A stretch of DNA of 64,000 bases from Dryococelus australis (lineage: Eukaryota; Arthropoda; Insecta; Phasmatodea; Phasmatidae). Location of the stretch: the NCBI GenBank assembly GCA_029891345.1, contig CM056995.1:213789047-213853046 (forward strand). Reading direction: 5' to 3'. The position numbers and the translations under genes were made by a program. The notes beneath the pieces are model-generated. The model did not search any database, was not told the origin of the DNA, and was given only the letters and a program-made list of their open reading frames with translations. Below are positions 1-10,290 of this stretch, piece after piece. Within the stretch, counting starts at the first letter, position 1, and every line of letters begins with the position of its first letter.

Positions 1-267
1 TGCACCAGCCTCGCAAACTAGTTGCATTCACTGCAAGGTACCGCCTACCGGGAAGGCAATGCGGCTCGCTTCCACCCTCCTCTTCTCCTAGTTGTGCAGT
101 CCTTCGACTCCCCCTGGAATTGCGTAACCTACTTTCCAACTGCAATATGCATATACAGTAATGACGTACTTATTACAGTTACCGAGTCTACATATAGCAT
201 TTAATAAATAATTACTTTATTTAATTATGTATTATTACGCGCATTGAATATTTAATCAAAGTCTTGT

Positions 268-270
268 TGT

Positions 271-326
<56 letters not shown>

Positions 327-1218
327 TGTGTGTGTGTGTGTGTGTGTTTCACATCGAATGAGTGGGGTTCCCCTGTAAATATATTATTTAATTATATATT
401 ATTTATTCGCTCATTTGTGTATTTAGCGAGAGACTGTGCAGACAGCTACGTATCCAGCAATAATTTTGTAACGTCTCATTATGTAGAACATCTAATTAGT
501 ATTGTTAAGGCTTACAGTGGTATGTAAATCTAGTATACGAGTACACACATGTTTGTTTTATAGAAATGCTATTGTTATGACGTGTTCTACACATAAGTTT
601 ATTATTCAGTAATTTTATTTTTATTTTATTTTACATATTTACCATCGTACATGCAGCAGTTGAGATATTACGTGTTTGTTTTCATATTGTTAAATTTCAA
701 GCTACATGTTTGTGTAAGTTGGTAAAGGTTGATAACAACGTATCGATTATAATAATAAGGAATGCACCCCGATATAAGCTCTATATCAAACAGGTAAATT
801 CAAACCAGGTAACCGACGCCAAATTGAGTTGTTGAAAGAATGTTCTAGTCTCCATCTTGTTTGAAATAGGTCACTAACGTAACAGGTCGGGTAGACCTGA
901 GCTCCGTATAGCTGCGTGGAGGCGGAGATAGGCCTGGATACAAGGAAACATGCTGGTAAGATGTAAGTCTGTTGATGTATTTGTGGTGATTTTTTGAATT
1001 TTGCTGTGTGTGTTCTGTCACCTACACATTCAGTTGTTTGTTTGCAAACCCTGCCTACATGTTTCATAATAATTACACATATAAATATCTCTCTATTTGT
1101 CTTCACATACATTAAAGAACCCCAATTCTTTTCAGTGGCTAGTACCCATACGCGGGGATTAAATATTATTTCTCACACTATCTATCTTACAGTCTTCCCC
1201 ATAGCACAATTCACTTCA
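268..1218 (+). repeat. Candidate 5' LTR of Gypsy element A
   Basis: The stretch begins TGTAGCGA and ends CACTTCA, one base before a primer-binding-like sequence (TGGCGCC). These are the TG...CA ends expected of an LTR. The start resembles that of the confirmed Gypsy LTR at 43.3 and 54.7 kb (TGTAGCGATAACC). I found no second copy downstream of the pol relic, so the left boundary is an inference. The interior holds the GA/TG microsatellite and AT-rich sequence with no gene. Confidence 0.3.
274..346. repeat. Compound microsatellite (GA)n-(TG)n
   Basis: An uninterrupted GA run covers 274-324 and passes directly into a TG run covering 325-346. It lies just inside the sequence TGTAGCGA, where a candidate LTR may begin. 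Confidence 0.95.
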
Positions 1219-1219
1219 G

Positions 1220-1239
1220 TGGCGCCAACAACGCGAGGG
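1220..1239 (+). other. Primer-binding site of Gypsy element A
   Basis: TGGCGCCAACAACGCGAGGG starts with TGG, the complement of a tRNA CCA end, and has the TGGCGCC start used by many retroviral and Gypsy elements. It lies about 150 bp ahead of gag, in the expected place. Assignment to a particular tRNA would need comparison with the host tRNA set. Confidence 0.6.
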
Positions 1240-1387
1240 CCTGAACACTAGAAGTGTTGTTTTGTTTTTGAAGTGTGCTCAGTTTTCGAGGAAGTTAAGA
1301 GCCTAGAGTAGGGCCAGCAGAACTACGTACAGTCTTAAGGAAACAGTAACGATTGATTATCGGAGAAACGGATATAAAGTCGTTACA

Positions 1388-3144
1388 ATGGACACGAGCA
1401 ATGTTTCTGACGCCACAGTACAGCAGGGTACAGAGGGGGTTTTAGTCACAGAACCGGGTCACGAGCAAAACGATGATATTAGCTCCATGTCAAGTGCGGA
1501 AGAATTTCAAGTAGTATCTACTGCCCTACATGATACTGATAGCCAATTAAATCCAATGATGAGGTTATTACAACAAATGCAAGCTAGTATGGCAGACCTA
1601 AAAGCTAGTATGGCAGCACAAGAAACTAGGCTGGCAGCTAGTATGGCAGCACAAGAAACTAGGCTGGCAGCTAGTATGGCAGCGCAAGAGGCTAATGTGG
1701 CCGAACAAACTGAAACATTGCAACAGCTTAAAGCGGAATTCAAAACTGACATTCAAAGCTTTGTCTGAAGTCACCATCGCACTAAGGGAAGAGCTGAGAA
1801 CAAAAGTATGCGACGAAGTACTAAGGGCCACCAACAGGCTACAAGAAGTCACTTACACTTAATTCATAGTTGAAGGAGTAACAGTTTCTATGGGAGACCT
1901 ACGGCTAAGAGAAGAGCCTAGTGTAGACCGGGCCCGGGTACCTTCAGCACCAGCCTTGTTGCAAGCCACATTAAATATTCCGGCAGAACAACAGACAAAT
2001 ACCGCTTCGAAATATAGTAATTCTGTTGGAACCTCTTTGCATCAACGATCGAAGCTATGGGTTGAACAGGTCCCGAGGTTTGAAGGACGCACCGGAGAAA
2101 ACCCAACTACTTTTCTCAAAAGATTTGAAGAGTATGCGAGTGTTTTCGGCTTATCAGACGCAGATATGCTACGCTGCCCAGCTCTTAGTTTCCGGAACAC
2201 AGCATATTATTGGTGGGAGATCAACAGGCCAATCATTTCCAACTATGCTGAATTTAAGAAAAATTTACTGAGCATTTCTGGAATAAGAAAATCCAGGGTA
2301 ATCTGTGTGCGCAGCTACACAGTGAACGGTTTGTTCCCGCTAAAGGCAGATGGCTGGAATTTCACTTGGCAGAGATCTATGAGAAATCCAGATATTCGGA
2401 CCCACCCCTGTCTGATGAAGAATTCATGGCTATGGTGTTACGTCAGCTTCCCTATCACTACCAATCTTACTGGACTGGAAGGCACCCAGAAGACCTGTCC
2501 ACTTTCAAGGAAGGCCTCCTTGCGTACGATCAGACTGAACGCCTGCAAAGGATACACAGCGGCAATAAACAAGACAAACAAAGTCCTCACAACAGAAGAC
2601 AGCCGCATGCTGACCACCCGGTCACAGACAGTCGACCGCCCCCAAGATTTGGAAATAACCCGCATGTTCGCAATGTAAGCACAGGATATTACTCGCGGGG
2701 AGGCTGGAGAGGAATCCTTCGCAATAATCTTGGGCAGAGGTATCCTAGCAGCTGGCGCAACCAGAGAGAAAGCAATTGGGGGGGGGGGGGGGCGAGGGGA
2801 CATCAGAGCAGTGGTTCAGACAGTGACCCGTCCGGCGTAAACGGCTCGGAAAGGCGAGAGGATTATAAACGAAGGAAAGTGGAATAGGATGAACCGAGGC
2901 CTGACCGAGACAATAAGAACAGAGGTGACCGCGCTGAACGTAGTACAACGATGCAAGCACCCCCGGATGCTAATGTAAACACAACACAAGCCGTGGGAGG
3001 CACCAGCTGTTTACAAGCTGCAGGCACGCGGAGCGGCCCAATGTACACTACACCGGAAGGCAGTCGATATTTTCATAATCAAGAACCACTGGACCCAAGG
3101 ATGCCCGCATTTATACCTACACAGGCTGGGAGCTCATGGGGGTA
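1388..3144 (+). pseudogene. gag: Gag polyprotein relic, Gypsy element A
   Basis: Gag would form the virus-like particle. Reading needs three plus-strand pieces: 1388-1768, 1890 to about 2270, and about 2270 to 2887, with further open sequence to 3144. The N-terminal piece is Gln/Ala-rich and probably coiled-coil, with three exact-length 11-residue repeats. The middle piece has a Gypsy gag core: a GENPTTFLKRFEEYA-like segment, then YYWWEINRP, then RQLPYHYQSYWTG. The C-terminus is Arg/Gly-rich with an RGG-like stretch and a 15-base G run at 2778-2792, a likely slippage site. I see no CCHC zinc knuckle, so nucleic-acid binding may rest on the basic tail. The family call comes from position and core motifs. 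Confidence 0.75.
1604..1702 (+). repeat. 33-bp tandem repeat inside gag (3 units)
   Basis: Units start at 1604, 1637 and 1670, each beginning GCTAGTATGGCAGC. They encode an 11-residue repeat of the form ASMAAQETRLA. A shorter 21-bp version precedes them at 1583. Because the unit is a multiple of three, copy number can change without breaking the frame. Confidence 0.92.
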
Positions 3145-3440
3145 AAATCAAGGGCAGGTTAGCCACCACCAGGGCCAGCACAGTAGGTTAAACTAGAATG
3201 GGTTGGCGATGTTGAGACCCTATCGCTGACCACAGGAACACAGGTTATTCCTGAGGGGTCTAAACAAGCTAGATTAATGCACTGTAATAATATACTACCA
3301 GTTGTTAACGACAGTTTGTCCAAAGTCGTTGTAAACACTGTCAATCTGGGTAAAAATGAAAGAGAATTTCTATTAAATGAGCCTGTAGAAGAAATGGTTA
3401 ATTTCCAGGAACTTCTCTATGTCCAGAATTAGTACTAACT

Positions 3441-3941
3441 GTGTGTAACATAAAAGTTCCAGTATTACTTGACAGCGGGGCCGAGGTCAACCGTGTTGCT
3501 GGAGAGTTTGTACAGGTTATAGTAAACTCTGGCTATTACCTACCTATCTTACCAGTACCTAATTTGAGGATAATAGGTGCGACATCAAAATCTTGTCCTG
3601 TGGTAAACCAGGATGTTTTGTTAACCGTTGAAGGCCTAGGCAAAATTAAGACCATGGTTGCATTGGTTATTAAAGGCCTTAAGAAACCAGTAATTTTAGG
3701 AGCAGATTTCTTGACTGCATATAAATATCACCTTGATTTCGGTGGCTGGCTAGTTAGCACACGAGAGAAAAATTTGAATACTGTAGCTTCTCCTGAAATG
3801 TGGCAGTTTTCTGACTGTATGGTGTGCTCCTTAAGAAACGAAATTTCTACTGTGAGTAACTATGCCAGTTCGACAGTTCTAGCGACACTTGAGGACATTT
3901 ATCAGGCAGTGGCGTATGCAGAAACCATTACAAGGGAGTAG
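3441..3941 (+). CDS. Aspartic protease domain, Gypsy element A
   Basis: Retropepsin-type protease that would cut the Gag-Pol polyprotein. The active-site motif LLDSGAEVN lies near residues 9-17, and ILGADFL near residue 90 matches the second conserved block of this fold. The 166-codon frame is open with no internal stop, longer than the minimal protease, so it includes the linker to reverse transcriptase. It ends at a stop at 3939-3941, about 70 bp before the next open segment. The first methionine is unlikely to be a true start, because Gypsy proteases are made as part of a polyprotein. It is one of the better preserved pieces of this element. Confidence 0.82.
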   Translation: MCNIKVPVLLDSGAEVNRVAGEFVQVIVNSGYYLPILPVPNLRIIGATSKSCPVVNQDVLLTVEGLGKIKTMVALVIKGLKKPVILGADFLTAYKYHLDFGGWLVSTREKNLNTVASPEMWQFSDCMVCSLRNEISTVSNYASSTVLATLEDIYQAVAYAETITRE

Positions 3942-3944
3942 AAA

Positions 3945-5455
3945 CAACAGCTGGAGCGAATACTTGATAATCGTGCGCCAATCTTTTCAGAGAAACCAGG
4001 GCGTAATAAGTTGTTTAAGGCGGATATACAAGTAATCCCTGGGAAGCATTTTCACCGGCAAACCCACCCTATTCCGACCAAGTATCTTAGTGAGGCGGAA
4101 GAATACCTCAAGTTGATGATAAAATGGAAAATAATACATGAAGACACGAGCCCGTACAGTAGTCCCATGGTCTGTGTGCGAAAGAAGGACGGCTCCGTGC
4201 GACTTTGTTTAGAAGGACAATACATTAATAAAATTACCGTGAAAAGCCGTGAAAGTCCAACTTCTACAGAAGATTTATTAAGGCTGTACGCTAACGTCAA
4301 GTATATGTCCACAATAGACCTGACACACGGATACTGGCAAATTCCGTTGACTGAAGTGTCGTGTCAGTACACTGGTTTTCTGTTCCGCAACCAGCAATAC
4401 GTCTTTGAGTCCTATCCATCGTTCTGTGTAACGCAGTAGCACAGTTCACGCGCTGCATGAATGCCACACTAGGCGACGATTGTTTGGATTTTGCCAGGTC
4501 GTATGTTAACGACATTTTGATAGCCTCAAGCACTATCGAAGAACATTTGGAACACATCGAAATTATTTTGTCTAAATTGGCTGCTGCCGGTATGACTGTT
4601 AAGTTGCAGAAGTCCCTGTTTTGCAGAAGTGAAGTCCCATTTTTAGGGCATATTTTAACCCCTGAAGGAATCAGGACTGCTCCAGAAAAATTAAGTGTGA
4701 TAACAAATTTTCCCACCCCACGCAATGTTAAGCAGCTAAGGGCTTTTCTTGGAGTAGTGGGGTTTTACCGAAATTACACGAATAAAATAGCTGGCACAGC
4801 CCTGCCCCTGTTTGAATTGCTTAAGGAAGATGTGTTATGGACCTGGAATGAGGAAAAACAGAAGGCTTTCGAAGCAGTCAAACAGCTATTTTTGCAAGAA
4901 CACGTCATTCATCATCCTAAGATTGGTACCACGTACTATTTATATACAGATGCCTCAGCTTACGCAATTGGAGCAAAATTAGCGCAGCTAAACGATGCAG
5001 GAAATGAGAAAACAGTAGCCATGGCCATCCACATGATGAGTAAGCCGGAACGCAATTACACTCTGACTGAAAAGGAGATTCTCGCAGTAATTTGGTCGCT
5101 ACACAAATACCGCAATATACTTCCGGGAGAAAAGATTATTTTGCAAACTGACCATCAAGCTTTATTAAGCCTGAGAATCGGCAGAGTGTTTAGTAATCGC
5201 CTAACCAGGAGGGCGTTATTAATTCAAAAATCTGACATTGATTTCAAGCATATTAAATGCTCAAGTAATTTAGCAGCTGACTGCCTGAGTCGAATCCCGG
5301 ATGACTATCCCGCTTACGCTGATCGCAAACCCACTGACTTCATAGTAGCACAAGGCAGTACCCAGTTGCAGCAAGCTATTACCTGGCAACTGAATTTTCA
5401 AAATATTCGGCTAGAACAGCAGGATGATGACAGGCACCGCCAGAGCATGAACTAA
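3945..5455 (+). pseudogene. pol: Reverse transcriptase and RNase H, Gypsy element A
   Basis: Two open pieces, up to 4439 and 4457-5455, separated by a frame change near 4437. Reverse-transcriptase blocks in order: DTSPYSSPMVCVRKKDG, RLCLEGQYINK, STIDLTHGYWQIPL (first catalytic Asp present), SYVNDILIAS near 4500 and LGHILTPEGI. The usual YVDD box reads YVND (codon AAC), so one metal-binding aspartate is lost. RNase H follows with YLYTDASAYAIGA, LTEKEILAVIW and LQTDHQALL, so its D/E/D residues are kept. The connection and RNase H parts are clean over 330 codons. Presumed reverse transcription of the element's RNA in the particle; this copy should be inactive. Confidence 0.9.
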
Positions 5456-5530
5456 ACTGAACGTTTTGTGTTACTTAGGACGGCACATTATTTTACCACA
5501 GCCGATCTAAAGATAAATTTGAAAATGAAT

Positions 5531-6589
5531 GGAAATTAGTTATTCCTCTGAATAAGCAGCAAGAACAGATCAGCGATGCACACGCTATACTGGCTCACAG
5601 TGGAATTAAAAGTTTACGCCGCGCTGCACAGACAGTTTTATTTTAAGGGCATGCAGCGAGCTGTCACAATTAATATCAGAGCCTGCGACCTATGCCAGAG
5701 GTGCAAACATGCACAGGAAAATTTGACAGGACCTCCACAGGCGATAATTCCAGCTTGTTTCAGTGCATTTATTCTGACCTTTACCAAAGTCTAGAGGTAA
5801 AGTGGTATATATTTTTGTAATCCTGGACGCGTTCTCCTAGTATACTAAGTTACACGCAATAATCAAAGCCAGCGCACGAACAGTGTTTTCAAAAATGAAA
5901 TCTTTTATTGATGAGGTCGGAAAGTCAAGGTGTGTCTTATCGGACCGAGGTACGCAGTTCATGGGGAAAGTGTGGCAGGAAGGCGTGACTAAACTGGAAA
6001 TAGTACCCACTCGTCGATAAGAAGTCCACAACCGAACACCGTTGAGAGAAAAATCAAATCGCTAGGCAACATTCTACTCATATTCTGTCACAATAAGCAG
6101 CAAAGTTAGTGTGACAAGCTGCAATTAATAGAATACATCTTCAATAATAGAGTATACGAATCAACGAGTTTTACCCTACGGAGATCTTAACTGGTCAGCG
6201 ATTGTGTATGTTAGACCCGTAAAACCAACCACTACCACCTAGACCATTGAGATCACGCAATTGAGCAAACAAGAAGTCAGGGATGAACTGCTTTAGTAGG
6301 GCAGAGATTGAAAATAGCTGCAGAGCGGCGAAGTCATTTCTAAAAGACGACAAAGCAGAAAGCGTTAGAAATTGGAACATTGGTTTTGGTTCATGCCGCA
6401 AATATTAGCAAGATGTGGGATTTTATATGTGCAAAACTGATGCCGTTGTATTCTGGTCCCTTCGTTGTTTCTGGAAGGAAAAACGAAAACTGTTATGAAT
6501 TGACCGATCTGGCAACAGGCGAGCTGTCTGGAAGCTACAATCTACGCCAATTAAAATTGTATCGTGCACCTCCTACGGCCGAAGTCTAA
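5531..6589 (+). pseudogene. Integrase relic with GPY/F-type tail, Gypsy element A
   Basis: A zinc-binding N-terminal segment appears as HRQFYF...CDLCQRC (5576-5794 frame). The second catalytic block survives in short form near 5935 (VLSDRGTQFMGK). Then come PTEILTGQR-like residues near 6175 and, at 6380-6589, a tail of the form LYSGPFVVSG...YELTDLATGE...SYNLRQLKLYRAP, which matches the GPY/F module after Gypsy integrases. Stops and frameshifts are frequent between 5795 and 6380, and the catalytic glutamate is not visible. The domain would insert the cDNA copy into the host chromosome. Confidence 0.8.
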
Positions 6590-6600
6590 GCAAAACATTG

Positions 6601-7620
6601 TACTGGTGAAGTTTGAGCAAGAGTTAGCATCTGTGTACTGGACGTTCCAGTCAGCTGACAACGGTGTTTTATTACCTGGGCAGAACAAGGAAAAATGTAC
6701 TTCAGAAAGGCTGCGATGTAAGGCAATGTTTACTATTATTTATTTGAAAGCATGAGCCGGAGAGCCCGCCTAAGTCTACTGAGAAAATGGGAAGTTCAGG
6801 GCCGCATATATTGCCATGTGTTTTCCCCGCCTACTAATTAAGCCTCTGTTCTAGACGATTTGAATGCTACTAGTCTGCTGTCAGGAATTTCGGCAGTTGG
6901 TGTTGCATTGTATGCAAACGAAGCGCCTAAACAGCAAAGGGAATTAACACACCGGATAGCAGGCCTTGAATCCACACTTGTTCGACGAACACTTAATTGT
7001 AGTTATGCAGATGGAACCACTTGTCTCGCCCATGGACTGCTGACAAGTACTGAAACATTTAAGCAAATGAGGCGTTCACCCTGTACACAAAGCAACGTGC
7101 CCTTTTAATTAAATCACATAAACACCACCAACCATGGTTCCTGTATAATCCACATGATCCTTGGTTATGTAGACAATCCAGAATTGATTAATAATCTCCT
7201 ACGTAGTCCCAGTTGGCTGATGGTTGTTTTTAGAGAGTCTTCAATATTTATTCCTAGGTTAGCGTCGATTGGTTATTTGTTAGTAAATATTGTTTATTTT
7301 TATAAGTGAGAAACTGAATAATTTCAGCTGCTTCATGTGTTTGTTGATAATTTGCTAATTGTTTGCGAGACATCGCAATTTTTTCTATGTTTCCACTAGG
7401 TTAGTTGTTGAATAATATTCTTCTTTTCTGATGGCCCTGCAGGTGCAGAATCTATAATGTTATGTCTTATGTTCTGTTATAAATGCAATTATGAGGTGGG
7501 TGTTAGAGGTAACACTTCAAGAGCAGTGAAGTGCTACGATGTGCCTATAGTGACTTTGTTTACATTTGGTAAACGTGTGTTAACATGTGCGCAAGGATGA
7601 CACCATTAAGTTATCAGGTG
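6601..7620 (+). other. Region 3' of Gypsy element A, short unassigned open segments
   Basis: An 82-codon segment (6860-7108) has a hydrophobic stretch, SLLSGISAVGVALYA, and two cysteines. A second open piece from about 7066 contains KHHQPWFLYNPHDPWLC. A degraded envelope-type or accessory protein is possible from the position, but nothing decides this. No 3' LTR or clear polypurine tract was seen, and 7190-7620 is AT-rich with no gene. Confidence 0.3.
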
Positions 7621-7754
7621 CGAGTACCTGATGAACTTATTCCATGTTGCGACGAGTTGTTTATGTAACACCACACGAAACTTTCACACGAACACACACA
7701 TTGTTTATTTTGTTGAAGCTGATGTAAATGAGCGCATCAGTGCTAAATATTCGT

Positions 7755-8150
7755 TCATAATCGTCTGCGGAAACAGTACCCATCGATGTAGCAGGAGGTA
7801 TTCATGTCATCACCTGCTGGCTCCCAACAGACGAACCCTCTCGGCAGACAGCAATGAACTGATGGAACCCACACCTGTACCTTCGCTTGTGTAGCAGAGT
7901 CCTTAACAATCGTCAAAAATCCGTATTTCTCTTTCCAGCAAAGTGCAACATCTACTCCGAATTCATGCCACAAGCACCATACATTTGATTTGTCCATATT
8001 GAGCTGATCGTCGTACGCATGCCGCAAGTTCATATCGTCCATGCAAAACAGCACCAATACATTAGCGTTGTCGTGAAGCATCTGTTTGGGTATGCGCGAG
8101 TAAGCCTGGCCGAGATACACACAGTTCACATACATGTGCCATCCCATGGT
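7755..8150 (-). pseudogene. Packaging ATPase fragment, Polinton A
   Basis: The minus-strand frame gives YVNCVYLGQAYSRIPKQ, then DNANVLVLFCMDDMNLRHAY, and after a small shift CWKEKYGFLTI. This is the C-terminal half of the FtsK/A32-like genome-packaging ATPase of Polinton (Maverick) elements. It matches the second copy in this window at 18.1-18.33 kb (FYLSQNYARIPKY, NANMLIVFQIDNLNLQHIY). The Walker A and B half is missing. The segment sits between 34-bp inverted repeats and may have been inverted relative to its neighbour. Confidence 0.72.
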
Positions 8151-8225
8151 AAAGTAATCCTGTATACAAGTTTGTTTCTCGCAGGCAATGTCATCGATGG
8201 GTACTATTTCCGCAGACGATTATGA
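7755..8225. repeat. 34-bp inverted repeat flanking a 403-bp segment
   Basis: 7755-7788 and 8192-8225 are reverse complements over 34 bp with one mismatch (TCATAATCGTCTGCGGAAA at the left end). Similarity stops abruptly on both sides. The enclosed segment carries the ATPase fragment on the minus strand, while the neighbouring Polinton gene is on the plus strand. Confidence 0.93.
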
Positions 8226-8706
8226 CGAGACAGTTAATGCTAAAGACGGAATGAGTGTAGTACAGACGGTTTGCGCGGAAGGTACACTTGCAAGATATTC
8301 GCGTGAAGTCGAAAATCTTCAAAATAAACGACCATCAGCTCTAAATACTGATGAACATACAACTCCTGCTACAAAGAAAAGTTAACTTTATATTGAGGGC
8401 GAAGCAGGAAGTGAAGACGATAATGAAGACAGCATGGATGAAGACTGTGACGGCAATGATAGTGTTGAAGTTGATGATGATTTCCTCTACGTTTCCACAC
8501 ATTTCCCCAATGAGTTTCCTTTCACAAGTGATGCGAAGCAGGCAGAAGACATCAGTTATACTGACTACCTATTTCCCGACGGCCCAAATAAACTTGTAGA
8601 CAGACTTAGATACTTGCTTGAGCTTCAAAAACGTGGGGATTACTCGAACATGAAAGAGATGGCTTCGATCATTAGAGAACTTGAGAATCGGGGTTATATC
8701 AGATGA
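8188..8706 (+). pseudogene. Polinton A conserved gene with NKLVDRLRYLL-type C-terminus
   Basis: One frame runs from ATG 8188 to TGA 8706 with a single stop at 8383-8385. The middle is acidic (SEDDNEDSMDEDCDG). The C-terminal ~40 residues, PNKLVDRLRYLL through IIRELENRGYI, recur in Polinton B near 19.6 kb (NELVTLLKLLIGSKQAGN) and in Polinton C near 40.53 kb (NELVDHLLLLIATKQAGN). That threefold recurrence supports real coding. In insect Polintons such a segment lies near the end of a conserved protein upstream of the integrase; its biochemical role is unknown to me. It starts 38 bp from the ATPase segment, in the opposite orientation. Confidence 0.6.
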
Positions 8707-8709
8707 TGA

Positions 8710-9220
8710 GATGAACTGTTTTCTTCTAAAAATGTAATTACAAAATAATAATAAATTATTCTTATAAAATAATTGTATTTCTTTATTTTTGTGCATTGTA
8801 TCCTTCTATCGGCCTTACATGTTTTTAAAAAATAAAAAGTATGTTTTGAATATATATAATAAATTATGCATGTATTCAAAGTCCTACTTCATGCGTGTAG
8901 CTATACCACTTAATGGAAAAATATTTTTTTAGGAATAGGATGTTAAATTTCACGTTTTTTAAAATGTTTGTAGTTATAAATGCCGACAGCTCGCTTGGCC
9001 GCGAAATCGAGAAATTAACATAGTTGTCAGTAATGTAATATGCTTGCCGACTTTTATGGATTTATTCAATTTTTCTCGAGTTTTTGTTTTCAAAGTCATT
9101 TGAGATCACGGGGTCAAGGTCGAGGTACTCAGCATCTAATATGACGGTAGTAGTCTGTAACGTTATATGCTTATTGACTTATATGTATTTTTTCTGGAGT
9201 TTTTATGATTTTCCTTTGTT
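8710..9220. other. AT-rich stretch without a gene
   Basis: Sequence 3' of the Polinton A gene is AT-rich with AATAAA-like signals near 8750 and 8830. I see no coding or RNA gene. Confidence 0.6.
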
Positions 9221-9221
9221 T

Positions 9222-9545
9222 TGTAGTATTGGAAGATGAATAGGTAAGGGCAGGGGTTGATGTTTAGGGTATTGGGATGAGTGTGAGGTTAACATGATAT
9301 GTTCTTAGATTTTTAGATTCTTTTAGATTCTGTGAATTTTTTTCTTTTTTGTTTTGTAGTATTGGAATGTTGGGTAGGTAAGGTAAGGGGTTGAAGTTTA
9401 GGATGCTGGGGTGAGTATAAGGTTAACGTGATATGTTGTTAGTTTTTAGATTTTGACAATTTTTTTGTGATTTTTCTTTGTTTTATAGTATTAGAAGGTG
9501 GGTTGGTAAGGGCGGGGGAATGAGTGAGAGGTTAATGTGATATGT
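9222..9545. repeat. Tandem repeat, about 130-bp unit, about 2.5 copies
   Basis: The phrase TAGTATTGGAAG or a close variant occurs at about 9224, 9357 and 9486, spaced 133 and 129 bp. Each is followed by GGTAGGTAAGG, a GGGTGAGT-like phrase and AGGTTAACGTGATATGTT. Units are separated by T-rich sequence. Confidence 0.85.
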
Positions 9546-9549
9546 TCTT

Positions 9550-9980
9550 AGATTTTTTTAAATTTTTTGTGTTTTGTTGGGATTTTTAGGATTTTTTTTT
9601 TAAAGAATTGTTATAATGTTTTTAATGATAAATTTTAGGGAATTTTTTCGAATAACTAGCCTCACAAATCTCCTGAATTGCCTTTCTGTGGCTCGTTTTT
9701 GCAAGCGGGAGGCTCAGTTCTTTTTTTTTTTTTTAGAGAAGAAAGGGAAATTTGTAAGGGAAAAAAAGGACATTTTAAAGAAATTTTGGGCTAAAACGTA
9801 CGATTTTGTGTGGAAATGAGCGATTTTGGGAGAAAATTCCAACATGGCAGACAAAGCCACCAAACCACATCCTGGAATCCTGTTCCAGATGGAACTATGG
9901 CTTACTACTATCGACATTATAATATAACGTGGAAAATAATTTAGTATCTAAATCTAAACAGCTTAATTTCGCGCGAAAAT
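9550..9980. other. T-rich, low-complexity sequence
   Basis: A T run of 15 bases near 9720 and G/T-rich sequence on both sides. The short open segments on either strand look like composition effects. No gene seen. Confidence 0.5.
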
Positions 9981-10020
9981 TAATTTGCATATCGAAGTGA
10001 AAACACATTTAACGAGGCTA

Positions 10021-10290
10021 TTAAATGCAATTTAGTACGAGCGAAGAGATTTCGACGACTCTTAACATCGAGGTCTTGAGAGCTGATGAGGGTGAAGCGA
10101 AATGAGTAATGAACATCGTCGGAATGAAAACTCTGGGGAAACGAGAAGTCCCCCTGGAAATCCCGCCGACCAGTGGCATCGTCTGGCACGATTGCCACTT
10201 GCGCAAATCTGGAGTAACCCGACAAGGGGAATGAGAACGATTCGCCCTGGTGGAAGGCGAGCAGGCTAACCGCTCAACCACAGTGTTCCC
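10021..10290 (-). mobile_element. tRNA-headed SINE-like element
   Basis: Read on the minus strand from about 10290, the sequence starts with a tRNA-like head, TGTGGTTGAGCGGTTAGCC, which fits a pol III A box (TGGTTGAGCGG). A GC-rich body follows. Read on the plus strand, the body encodes phrases such as PTSGIVWHDCHLRKSGVTR, which I remember as a frequent spurious protein in insect gene sets and which marks a high-copy repeat. The B box is poor, so the exact SINE family stays open. Confidence 0.55.

Larger units (their letters stand above)
1219..6600 (+). mobile_element. Gypsy element A internal region (Ty3/Gypsy retrotransposon relic)
   Basis: The order is primer-binding site, gag, aspartic protease, reverse transcriptase, RNase H, integrase with zinc finger and GPY/F-type tail, all on the plus strand. 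This is Gypsy gene order. The coding sequence is broken by several single-base frameshifts and stops (for example near 1760, 1860, 2270, 4437 and throughout 5800-6380), and one reverse-transcriptase catalytic aspartate is changed. No 3' LTR was found, so the element is truncated or its 3' end has diverged beyond recognition by eye. Confidence 0.88.

Noticed and set aside
1507..1852. Minus-strand open frames opposite the gag N-terminus
   Set aside because: They mirror the 33-bp gag repeat and have Cys/Ala/Leu bias; the plus-strand gag explains the openness.
8019..8225. Plus-strand frame ending in IDGYYFRRRL, the same end as the minus-strand ATPase frame
   Set aside because: The shared ending is produced by the 34-bp inverted repeat, not by two related proteins.
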